The notes below the pieces were generated by a model, which was not told the DNA's origin, searched no databases, and worked only from the letters and a program-made list of their open reading frames with translations. A DNA stretch of 64,000 nt, taken from the NCBI RefSeq assembly GCF_030247185.1, contig NC_080571.1, positions 39,277,502-39,341,501 on the forward strand. Direction: 5' to 3'. Position numbers and translations under genes: made by a program. Every line of letters begins with the position of its first letter. Positions within the stretch are counted from its first letter, which is position 1. This DNA is from Malaya genurostris. Taxonomy: Eukaryota; Arthropoda; Insecta; Diptera; Culicidae. Of the stretch, positions 1 to 9,455 are shown piece by piece.

Positions 1-2660
1 GTTCCTTTTACTAATAGGTTTTTGAACTCTTAAGCTTTTTGAGTGTTGAATTTCTGGGCTCTAAACTGGTGGAATCCAAATCTTTAGGATTCTTGCATCT
101 CTGGCCTCAAGGATTTTCTGTCACCTGAGAGTTTGGATTCCTGGACTAGTGGAACTTGAACTTCTGAGCAAACGGGATTTTGTACTTGTGAGCTTGTTAA
201 ATCGTAGACTTTAGGACTCATGGATTCTTAAAAGCTAGATTTGTAGAACATCTAGGTTTTTTGGACTATTGGGACTCTGAACTTCTGGGTATTTTATGTT
301 ATAGATTTCTGGATTTATGTGCTGTAGGACTCAAAGCGATTTAAACTTCTGGGCTACTGGGATCTTGGACTCGTGGGCTTAAAACCCCTTGAAGTTCAGA
401 GCTTCACGATTATTGGATTCCCGGGCTTTTGGAATCTAAAGCTGCTGAACGTTTTAAATCCTAGGTTAGTGGATTTTTAAGTTTATAGACTTATATGCGT
501 TTGAGCTTTTGGCTTTTGGGTACCTTTACTTTGGCTTTTTGACTACTTGGATTCTAGACTTCTGTGATTTTTAACTTCTGGGATTTAGATTATTTAGAGT
601 AGCGTCTTTCGACTCGTAGGCTTTAAAAACTCTTGGATTTTAGAGTCTTGAACTCCAGGGAAAACCCTTATAATCTTTAGAATTTTGTCTACTGCAGTCA
701 AAGCTACTGAGCTAAAGAACTTCAGTATTATTGGTCTTCTGGGTATTTGCACATCTGTACATTTGGATTTCTGGACTGTTTGACTCATGGGCTCTAGACT
801 CGTGGATTTTAAAACCTCTGCTCTAGTTGATTTCTGTGTTTTTTTTATTCGTTGGCTTATGAACTCTTGTACTTTTAGATCTTTGGACTCTTGAAGCTTT
901 CATGAATCATCTAATAAAATTCTGGTATCTTGGACTCTGGGCTCTTAGAAATGGCTGCTGGGCATTTGAATTCCTGGGTTAGAAGAGTTTTTGGATTCTG
1001 TACTATTTAATTCGTAGCTTTTTGGAATCTTGGATTTTTAAACGATCTTTTGTATTTTTTGCCTTTTTGACTCCTGGGATTTTGGACTTTGGACTGGAGT
1101 TTCTAGGTTTTTGACTCCTAGGTTTTTGAATCCTGTTTTAGGACTCCAGTGCATTTTGGTTTCAAAAATCTTTTTATACTTCTAAGCTCCTGAACTTTTC
1201 ATGTGTTGGACTGCAGGGCTTCCAAATTCTTGGAATCCTGAGTTTTCAACAGTCCAATTACTGTACCCTTGGAAATTTGAGCCACCGAACATTTAGATTT
1301 CTAGGGCTGTGGACTTCAGGGAATTTTAGTTTCTGGACTTTTAAACACCTTGGTCTTTTGAACACTTTGGTTTTTAAACGCATGATTTTTAGGACTTCTG
1401 GTTTTTTTTTTACTCCAGAGATTTTGGACGTTTGGGATTTGGTACTCCTGGGTTTTTCAATTTCTGGCCTTTCAACTCTTGAATTTCAGGACGCCTATGC
1501 TTTTCGAATCATAGGCTTGGACACCAACTTGGACTTCTGAGCGTTTCAACTGTTGGCGTTTTATACAACTGAACTCGAAGACTACTATTGGACTCTAAGG
1601 CTACGAAGTTAACGCTCTCTGAGTTTTTAAACCCCTGATCATTTGGATTATGAACATTTGAAATCCTGGATTATTTGACTCGTGGTTATTTGAACTCGCG
1701 AAAGATTACAGCTTGTGATCTTCTCCCGGTGAACGAAAAGCCAGGGTAAAATAAATTTTATTGATAATAATAATAAGCTCGTGATCTTTTTGACTTTGGC
1801 ATTTTGGACTACTGAGTTGTTGGATTTGCTGAGCTTTTTGATTCCGTAGTTTTAGAACTCATGTACTTTTCCACCTGTAGAAATGTGAACTCTTCCTTAA
1901 ATGTTTTGGCTTCTGAGCGATTGAACTCCTAGACCAGTAGATTTTATATTTCTGAGTAATCGGGATTCTGTACTTGTGATCTTTTATACTTTTTGACTCG
2001 TATGCTCGAGGACTCGTGGATTTTTGAACTCTTGATCTATTGGACTTCTGGGTTTTTGAACTCCTGGGTCTCAATTCTTATCATTTTGTCTGCTGTCATC
2101 GAAGGCTACTGAGCTTAAGGATTGCTGTACTTTTGGTCTTCTAAGTTTCTAGACATCATTTGGACTGCTGGGTTGTTGGACTCCTGGACTTTTTGGATCC
2201 TCAATTTAATTTCTTTTATGCGATGGGACTCATTGACTTTAATCTTTTGGGCTTTAAGATTTTTAGGCTTCTGGATTTTAAGCACTTTGAATCCTCGGCT
2301 TCAGGACTGTTGGATTTCTGGACTCTTGTGATTTGGAGCTTCTGAATTCATGGATCCCTCTGGTTTTTACTGCTGTGCTGTTTGAACCATATGCTTTCAA
2401 ACTCCCGGGCTTTTCGAGTCTTTGAGTTATGTGCATTTCATCACTTGTATTTCTGGGCTTATCGAATGTTGGATTAAAAGGTTACCGAACTTAAGGTTCT
2501 CAGTGCGTTTGGTGTAATGAGTTTCTGAACATTCTGAAGCTTTTTGTTTAGAACTTTTGTTCTTTTTGATTCATGGGCTTCTGGACTCGTGGGTTTTAAA
2601 CTTGTTATTGTTTTGACTTACGGGTTTTGGATCTCTGTTTGTTTCGAGTCCTAGTCGTTT
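1..2660. repeat. Degenerate ~15-bp word satellite (TTTTGGACTCCTGGG type)
   Basis: The whole stretch is built from variants of short words such as 'tttggacttctgggc' and 'tttttgactcctagg', recurring about every 15 bases with substitutions and small indels. A clear run lies near 1080-1150. Open frames here (for example 1277-1540, and 1859-2074 on the minus strand) only mirror the word composition, with peptides full of Phe, Trp, Leu and Gly, and I do not regard them as genes. The same word repeat resumes at 3975-4410 beyond the 117-bp satellite, so that satellite interrupts one older array. Copies are too diverged to count by eye. Confidence 0.7.
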
Positions 2661-2734
2661 GTATTTATGAAATTTTTGGCTTATGAGATTTTAAACATCA
2701 CCGAAACCTTCATTTACGAACTAAACGGGGATTG

Positions 2735-2830
2735 GAAAAAATGGGGTAGCTCATCAAAAAAAGTTTACGTTATTTGGGTTTTTTTCGTAGAAAAAGTTTT
2801 GTGTAATGAATGTGGAAACCTCCAATCATA
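2735..2830 (+). repeat. Left flank module of the 117-bp satellite element
   Basis: Contains 'aaagtttacgttatttggg' followed by a 'ttcgtag' word. A similar module in the same orientation lies at 3893-3975 beyond the satellite, and an inverted relative lies at 39885-40020. The three occurrences suggest the satellite belongs to a larger dispersed element rather than being a free array. Confidence 0.55.
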
Positions 2831-3665
2831 TGGCTGTTTTCGATTCGGATGTGAAGAGTAGGTGCGAGAAAATGAAGTTTGGGGTCGTTTCAAAATCCAA
2901 GATGGAGATTTCTGGTTTATTTATAATCGTTGAATGCTATTATAATATGGGTATTTTCGGAACGAATTTGATGAGTAGATGTTGAAAAACGATGTTAAAG
3001 GTGGTTCTGAATTCCAAGATGGCGACTTCCGGTTTATTGATATTCCTTAATAACTCTTACTGTTGGGGTATTTTCGGAACGAATTTTATGAGTAGTGGTT
3101 GTGGAATCCAAGATGGCGATATCCGGTTTGTTTATATTTCTTAAAAAGTCTTACTATTTGGATATTTTCGGAACAGATTTATTGAATAGATGTCGAAAAA
3201 CGGTGTTTGAAGTAGTTGTGAAATCCAAGATGGCGACTTCCGGTTTATTGATATATCTTCAAAACTCTTACTATTTGTGTATTTTCGGAACGGATTTTAT
3301 GAGTAGATGTCGAAAAATGATGTTTGAACTGGTTGTGAAATCCAAGATTGCAACTTCCGGTTTATTTATATTTTTTAAAAAGTCTTACTATTTGGATATT
3401 TTCGGAACAGATTTATTGAGTAGATATCGAAAAACGGTGTTCGAAGTAGTTGTGAAATCCAAGATAGCGACTTCCGGTTTCATGATATTCCTTAAAAACT
3501 CTTACTGTTTGAGTATTTTCGGAACGGATTTGATGAGTAGATGTCGGAAAACGATGTTAGAAGTGGTTCTTAATTCCAAGATGACGACTTCCGGTTTATG
3601 TATAATCCTTGAGTACCATTAATATATGGGTATTTTTGTAACGGATTTGATGAGCAGATGTCGAA
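2830..3665 (+). repeat. 117-bp tandem satellite, about 7 units
   Basis: The landmark 'aagatggcgacttccgg' and its variants start at 2899, 3016, 3110, 3227, 3344, 3461 and 3578. Spacing is 117 bases in every case except 3016 to 3110, which is 94 (23 bases lost). Each unit also carries a 'attttcggaacggattt..atgagtagatgtcgaaaaa' segment. Because 117 is 39 codons, the reading frame is kept from unit to unit and an open frame of 175 codons (3095-3622) results. It has no start context or domain that I recognise, so a protein product is unlikely. Confidence 0.9.
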
Positions 3666-3975
3666 AAAAACCCGTTCCGAAAATATTCAAACTGAACGGG
3701 TTTTTAAGAAATGTCAATATACCGGAAGTCGCCATCTTGAATTTCCAGAATAACTCAAAAATCATTTTTCGGAATCTATTCTTTAAACCAGTTCCAAAAA
3801 TACCCATATTTCAGTAGTTTCCATAGACTATAAAAGACCCGAAAATCGTTTTCATTGTATGCAGAAACGTTATTTTACGAAGTAGGTTAATAAGAAAAGT
3901 TTACGTTGTTTGGGATTTAGTTCGTAAATAAAGTTACGTAAAAAGAGTTAACTTGAAAAAAGTCTTCGTAAACGA
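3655..3975 (-). repeat. Inverted arm of the 117-bp satellite plus right flank
   Basis: At 3719-3740 the landmark appears as its reverse complement ('accggaagtcgccatctt'), followed by reverse-complement versions of the 'tttcggaac' segment, so array orientation flips near 3665-3710. The flip point holds a hairpin with 'aaaaacccgttc' and 'gaacgggttttt' arms and a loop of about 18 bases. The flank at 3893-3975 repeats the module seen at 2735. A related inverted copy with its own smaller hairpin is at 39885-40215. Confidence 0.75.
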
Positions 3976-4410
3976 AGGTTTGGGTGTACTGGGTTGTTTG
4001 ATTCCTGGACTTTTCGATTCCTTACCTTGAGAACTCATGTGCCCTTCGACTCGTACGCCTTTGAGCTTCTGAGCTTTCCGAGTCTTCAAGGCTTCTGGAA
4101 ACTTGTGCGTCTGAGCATTTGTATTTATGGACTTTTGAACTTTTGAGTTTTTGGATTTCTGAGCATTTAGGATGCCAGTCTTTTGAGCTCCCGTACTGTT
4201 TGACTCGTGCTCTTTTGGACTCCTGTGGTTTAGAACTTCTGGTTTTTTGGACTCTTATGCAATTTGAGCTTTTCAAATAACTAGGATATTTATATTACTT
4301 GAACATTTAGACTTCTGACAGTTGGAATCTTATGCGGCTGGATTAATGAGCATTTGGAATCTTAAACTATTGAACTTCGGCACTGTTAAATTCGTCGATT
4401 TTATACACTT
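3976..4410. repeat. Continuation of the ~15-bp word satellite
   Basis: Same vocabulary as 1-2660 ('ttgaacttttgagtttttgg', 'gactcctgtgg'). The 84-codon minus-strand frame at 4022-4276 is read-through of the repeat. Confidence 0.6.
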
Positions 4411-5180
4411 TTACTTTTTTTTTTTTTAATGAATGAAGGTACGAAAATCTCCGTTTACAGAAGAAGCTCCCCTTAAGGAGCCATTCAAGAGTTACGATTT
4501 TGTGAGTCATGCCTTTTCAGATGAGTATCGAATTTCAACAAATTATACATAAACGTGTTTTCAAAACAAAGTTATATAGTAGTACACATTTAAAAGCTAT
4601 ACTTATCCGATCGAATGTGACAATTTGTCTCACACATCAAAGAAAACTCAGAATTCCACTTAATTATAGACTCTGCATGACGGAGACGACTATTTTTACT
4701 GCCCACTTTCACTCGCAGTAGTTACCTCAGCTGTCGAGATTCGCATCTTTATGGTCGTTTCCAGTATGTTACGTAACTTACGTCATTTTTCGCAACCAAA
4801 TACATTACGAGACACCGTAAATCTGCCGACGACAGCAGGTGAACTGCGAATATCACATTGGCAGACAGGCCAAGAAAAATGTCACTCCGTCGTGTCCTGC
4901 TGCCGGTACATTACCGAAAGTGCGTACCGACAAATTTGATTGTAACAATTTTATCACTGTCAAAAGCAGTGGTAAGATTGACGACCCTAGCTGAAATTGG
5001 TGTACGACAATTTATGAACCAAACCACACACACGCACACAGGCTGAAGCCCACAGCCCACACCACAAATCATTGTCGTAAATTGCAAACCCCGTAATCAA
5101 CCCATTCCCGACCGAATCGCTGGCCGACAATATTGCGCTCACCCAAAAACCAAACATTATCATTATCTAATTACTTCTAG
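4411..5180. other. No gene recognised; sequence upstream of candidate exon
   Basis: Non-repetitive at the scale visible here. Short open frames (4509-4721, 4751-4939) have no recognisable motif. The last ~25 bases form a pyrimidine-biased stretch ending in 'ttacttctag', suitable as a splice acceptor for the exon that follows. Confidence 0.4.
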
Positions 5181-5525
5181 AGGCTCAACAAATTAAACTA
5201 CCGCCAAACGGAACTGCCATCGGGGTCCACATGCGCTCTAACGCTGCGACTGCTACCCTCGGCAGGCCACAATCCTGCAGTTCCCCGGAGAACCGGTCCC
5301 TGCACGTCTCATCATCTCCCGCATCGACGCAACATCCGCCTCCGCCGCCGTCAAGCGGTCATCAGCACACACACCAACACCAGCACCAACACCACTCCCA
5401 TTCCCATCTGCAACAGCAGCAGCAGCAGCATCATCAGCATCACCATCAACAGCAGCAAGATACCGGCGGAACACAGCTCCAGAACCTGAAGGGTTGCCCC
5501 CAGCAGCTGCCTCACGCGGCCATGA
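5181..5525 (+). CDS. Candidate host-gene internal exon, His/Gln/Pro-rich protein segment
   Basis: After a plausible acceptor (…cttctag) the frame is open from the first bases, reading A-Q-Q-I-K-L-P-P-N-G-T-A-I-G-V-H before the first Met at 5231. It continues through Ser-rich, Pro-rich, His-rich and then Gln/His-rich (CAG/CAC) tracts at about 5340-5460, and stays open to a TGA at 5540. A possible donor (GTGAGA) sits at 5526. Another, weaker GT is at 5535; both would leave phase 1. The block is richer in GC than its surroundings and has coding-like composition outside the homopolymeric part, unlike the repeat-derived frames elsewhere. Such low-complexity tracts are common in dipteran regulatory or neuronal proteins, but I do not recognise the gene. 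The antisense frames at 5253-5692 are shadows. Exon boundaries are inferred; a short intronless ORF starting at 5231 is the alternative. Confidence 0.6.
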
Positions 5526-6370
5526 GTGAGATGCGTGTTTGATTGCACTTTACCCGCGGGTGACCCCACAATCCGGATGATGGTGAAATTGTTTAATGTT
5601 CTGTTTGTTGATCCTGTTGTTACACATACACACACACGTGCTACATAGTACGACAATTTCTGCCAGGGGGACACCACTGTCACTCTGGGCACTCATTACT
5701 GACTGGTGCTCTTTTTACTGCTCTTAGACGCTGCATCGTCATCGCCATCCCGGTTCCCCATTCAGGTTATGTTGATTGATTGTTGATGTTTGTTATGTTG
5801 TTTTATGGATAAAAGCGAATCTACCCCATGGGCCACAGTAGGATTAGGAGGACCGGGACAGGAAAGGAACTGTCGATATCGGTTGGTTCCATCAGTTTTA
5901 TCACGATGTTCGTCGGTGTGACAGGTTGCCATCATTATCGCGGGGTAGAGAGGGAAAACCGGTTGTTATGGGAATGCTACCCGCGGGGATTATTTGATTA
6001 GGATCCAAGTAATCCATGGTCAAATGTTTCCTGACGATCTTATGCAGAACCGAAAACTGTCATGTGTTTTGTTCGTTTTTTGCAGTCTCATTCGCTTTCA
6101 AAACAAATCATCGATTCTCGAAGTTTCGGTTGGTCAAATATCGATATTTGCACAGTATACGGTAGTCACTGCAAAAACGATAACAATTGAAAGAGAAACA
6201 AAAGAACGAACGCTATTTTTTCGCTTTGTCGGTGACTAACAACATAGATCTCGTTCAATCCAAGCTCAAAAATTTTCAACGGACTACTCCTCCTACGAAA
6301 AAAACGATGATTCACTGAGATTTTGCAAAATTTTATTTATTGCGAAATAATATAACAAGACCTATTCTAA
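5526..6370. other. No gene recognised; probable intron
   Basis: Mixed-composition sequence following the candidate exon. No repeated units, convincing splice sites or recognisable domains. The 81-codon frame at 5994-6239 has no features. Confidence 0.35.
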
Positions 6371-6858
6371 TACCATGTTCACATTAGCCCTGATATCAAG
6401 TGATATGCGGATATACTTGATATCCGATGATATAATGTGCGATATTACATGATATCCCATACAATTTGATGTCAACGCGTATCATCATTTTGGCATGATA
6501 TCCGGGATATCATGTACGATATCATGTCGAGTTGTCAAAAATTCCAACTAGCAACACGGATAATGGCATTGAACGCACTCATTTATGGACGTCACTTCGA
6601 GAATGATAATAAACAATCATTATAATTTCAAATTTTTCAATGAATACTAGCGTTCGGAGACATTAAATGCAAGACTTCAATTATTGATTGAGTTGTATGA
6701 GAGGAAAGCACTATTATTGATCTTACTCCTAATGGGAACATTCAATATGACAACTTGATTGTCAAACGATATCATTTCGATCATATGTGAACACTTCCAC
6801 GTGATATGCATATCATCTCGGTATATCAAGTGATATAAGCGCTAATGTGAACATGGTA
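6371..6858. mobile_element. 488-bp MITE, PIF/Harbinger-like (TAA target duplication)
   Basis: The terminal inverted repeat 'taccatgttcacattagc' starts at 6371 and its exact reverse complement ends at 6858. Similarity continues more loosely inward through 'gatatcaagtgatat' words. The element is flanked directly by TAA (6368-6370 and 6859-6861), the target duplication typical of PIF/Harbinger elements. Subterminal 'gatatc' and 'tgatat' words recur many times. There is no transposase frame, so it is non-autonomous. Confidence 0.85.
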
Positions 6859-6894
6859 TAAGGCCGTAGACCATCTCGCGAATTATTTAAACTA

Positions 6895-7245
6895 TTAGGG
6901 CATATTCAGGAGTGTTCTAGTTCTAGATACACAATTTATGTCAGATTTAAGATTTAAATCTAGAAATTATAACAAAATAAACTGGCAGCCCCATCAGCGT
7001 TTTATCTGTGTTTCATATATAGAAAAAATAGAACGGCAGTGTATACCAGTTTTAAATTTGACAGTAGAACTGGTCGAATAAATAAAACTAAAACGGATTG
7101 CTGGGGATACGTTTGTTTCAGTTTCATTTACATTATAGACCACTCATATGAATCTTGCAGCTGCTGAATTTGCTCTTAGTCAAAATTTGACAGTCGAGCA
7201 GTTGTTTTTTTTTTTCGAGTAATTAAATTTAACTAAAACTGCGAC
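6895..7245 (-). mobile_element. Diverged copy of the 8341 fold-back element
   Basis: Begins with 'caggagtgttctagttctag', which is the reverse complement of the right end of the element at 8341-8672. It continues with matching 'ctggcagcccca' and 'aactggtcgaataaataaaact' blocks. The two copies are therefore the same family in opposite order at their ends. The distal end here has eroded. Confidence 0.65.
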
Positions 7246-7256
7246 CCATTTCAAAG

Positions 7257-7335
7257 TCCACATTACCAGATCCGAATGGATTCCGAATCGGCGAGAAATT
7301 TTTTAATTCAGAATTTCATGTGGAAATCATAATGA
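7257..7335 (+). repeat. Dispersed 'ccacattaccagatccgaatgg' module, copy 1
   Basis: About 75 bases running to 'tcatgtggaaatcat', nearly repeated at 8264-8333. Both ends read CCACAT and ATGTGG, so the module may be a very small inverted-repeat element. Confidence 0.6.
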
Positions 7336-7505
7336 ATTCCGAATCAATTCCAATTCTAATGCAACAACCAATTCCGAATGAAATATGTTATCTCCATCAA
7401 CCGGGTCGTTCGGAAGTCATTCAGAATCGAGTATGAAAAGCGAAATGAATTGACGTTTCAATTTCTTCTTCCTGATTTCTTTCTGTTTTGTTTTGGTATG
7501 ATATA

Positions 7506-7820
7506 CACTGAGGTTTTTTTTTATGCGGTCTTTTTTATGCGGTTTTTTTACGCGACTTTTTTTATGCGAATTTTCAGAGTTATGCGGTTTTTTTTATGCG
7601 AAGTTTCAGAGTTATGCGGTTTTATTTTATGCGAATTCTCAGAGTTATGCGGTTTACCCTTCTGCGGTCTTTTTTATGCGAAGTTTCAGAGTTATGCGGT
7701 TTTTTTTATGCGAAGTTTCAGAGTTATGCGGTTTTTTATGCGAATTTTCAGAGTTATGCGGTTTTTTGTATGCGTTTTTTTTATGCGGTACGAAAATTCG
7801 CATAAAAAAAGACTTCAGTG
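7506..7820. mobile_element. 315-bp MITE with an internal ~36-bp tandem array
   Basis: The left end 'cactgaggtttttttttatg' at 7506 pairs with the right end 'cataaaaaaagacttcagtg', which closes at 7820. Both ends are flanked by TA, as for Tc1/mariner-type elements. Between them lie about six units of the form 'tatgcggttttttttatgcgaa..ttcagagt' repeating about every 36 bases. Three overlapping plus-strand frames (up to 149 codons) are read-through of this array and not genes. Confidence 0.8.
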
Positions 7821-7823
7821 TAT

Positions 7824-8150
7824 ATAATAAAGCAAAATAGGATTGCATTTCAATGAATGGTAATTTAAAATAAATTCAGAATAACATGGATCTGTCTACG
7901 TTGCGGTCGAATCCAAGATTTTCATTGGAATTGAACAAAACAAAGTGAGGTTAGGAAGAGAAATTCATATTATAAAAATGTTCTTAATTCTGCTAAAGAC
8001 TCTTAAGTGGTGGACTTATATATAGTTCCATAATCAAAATGTACCTTTGAAGCCTTTGAACTAGAAACAGATAATTCGCACTTATTATTTTTCCAACCAC
8101 GAACACAAGCTTTTTTACTTTTTTCACATGTAGTTAATGACGTTTAATAC
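7824..8150. other. No feature recognised
   Basis: AT-rich sequence with no repeat unit, splice pair or protein motif that I can see. Confidence 0.3.
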
Positions 8151-8154
8151 AGTG

Positions 8155-8335
8155 GCGTCAGGCGAAAATTCTAGCACTGAACCGATCGAGCACTGAAAAA
8201 TCAAGTAGTCGATTAAGAATTCATTACTCATTCCGTCATTTCGATAATGTGGGGTATGACGGATCCCACATTATCAGATCCGAATGGATTCCGAATCGGC
8301 GAGAAATTTTCATTCGGAATTCCATGTGGAAATCA
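8155..8335 (+). repeat. Composite repeat: 'gcactgaaccgatcgagcac' module plus second ccacat module
   Basis: 8155-8260 ('ggcgaaaattctagcactga…') recurs at 8765-8865 with small differences. 8264-8333 is the second copy of the 7257 module. Confidence 0.65.
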
Positions 8336-8340
8336 TGTGG

Positions 8341-8672
8341 AAGTTAAATCTGAATTTTATAACCAGAAAAACTGACAGCCCCAGCAGTGTTTTACTCGTG
8401 TTTCAAATATACTGGAAGAACTGGTCGAATAAATAAAACTAGATCGGCTTGCTGGGGATACATCTGCTCTATTATAAATCTTCCATACAGAACTTCTAGC
8501 TGCTGAATTTGCTCTAAGAGCCGGTCTTCGATGCCGTTCTATTTTTTGAGTATTTGAAACACGAGTAAAACACTGCTGGGGCTGCCAGTTTTTCTTGTTA
8601 TTAAATTCAGATTTAAATTTTGTAACTGACATAAATTATGCATCTAGAACTAGAACACTCCTGAACAAGGCG
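8341..8672. mobile_element. Fold-back MITE with ~45-bp inverted arms
   Basis: The arm at about 8370-8412 ('cagccccagcagtgttttac' onward to 'tttcaaatac') returns as its reverse complement at about 8552-8597. The right end 'ctagaactagaacactcctg' matches the start of the copy at 6895. The minus-strand frame of 91 codons (8357-8632) just spans the hairpin. No transposase. Confidence 0.7.
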
Positions 8673-8764
8673 CCTAAATTTTACACTAACACATTCATAA
8701 ATTGAGCGAATATTCAATGACATTTATAATGTCACTGTCAATCGGGTTGATCGAGCAGCCAATA

Positions 8765-8865
8765 CAGGCGAAAATTATAGCACTGAACCGATCGAGCACT
8801 GAAAAATTATGCAGTGGAGTAAGAATTCATTACGAATTCCTTCATTTCGATAAAGTGGGATGGAA
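8765..8865 (+). repeat. Second copy of the 8155-8260 module
   Basis: Shares 'ggcgaaaattatagcactga', the 'accgatcgagcactgaaaaa' block and 'ttcatttcgataaagtggg' with 8155-8260, in the same orientation. Confidence 0.65.
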
Positions 8866-9219
8866 TGTTATTTGGGTTCCTTTTACACTGAAAATAAAAT
8901 GATACCGAGTGATATAATTATTGCAATGCAGAGAACGTAAGAACTTCGAGAAAAACTTACGCCATTTGACAATTTATTGAAGCTTTCCATTGGGACATTT
9001 TATACTAAAAGTAAAAGAAAATTTAAAGAAAGAAATTTTTACTAAATATCTGAAAAAAAAATTCAGTATCGGAAAATAATTAGCGAATTGTCCAAAATAA
9101 CCATGCTTTCGAGCAGGGTTTGTTTTTTGACAACGACAAAATAAATGTTCGACTGTCAAATTTTAATTAAACGTTAAAATAACTCGTGAGTTGGTCCTAA
9201 GCCTAAATATTATTAGTAT

Positions 9220-9455
9220 GCCTCAGTGCCGCCGAGAGAAATTTTGGGCCCGGAAAAATATGAGAAGATTTCTAAAAACTTGTGGGCATCATAATATTGT
9301 CGAGTCAAGAAGTTCGACAAAATAAAACAAACAAAATGAGTCACATTACAAAGGTGCTTTTTTTTCAATATTCTTTTGCTATGAAGGGCTTGGAGAAATT
9401 AAAAATTTTAAATAAAATTTTTAAAAACATAAATTTTAGAATATCCGGGCCCCTG
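9220..9455. mobile_element. Left part of a GGGCCC-bordered element
   Basis: Starts with 'cagtgccgccgagagaaatt' and 'ttgggcccgg' and reaches 'ccgggcccctgaaaa' at about 9440-9455, immediately before the 18-bp array. The two GGGCCC borders face each other like inverted subterminal blocks. The expected opposite end is not visible, so the array may have replaced or grown inside it. Confidence 0.4.

Noticed and set aside
3095..3622. A 175-codon repeat protein
   Set aside because: Results from a 117-bp (39-codon) satellite unit; no start context, no conserved domain and one unit elsewhere has lost 23 bases.
5253..5692. Minus-strand frames across the candidate exon (Ala/Val- and Leu-rich)
   Set aside because: They are the antisense shadow of CAG/CAC tracts.
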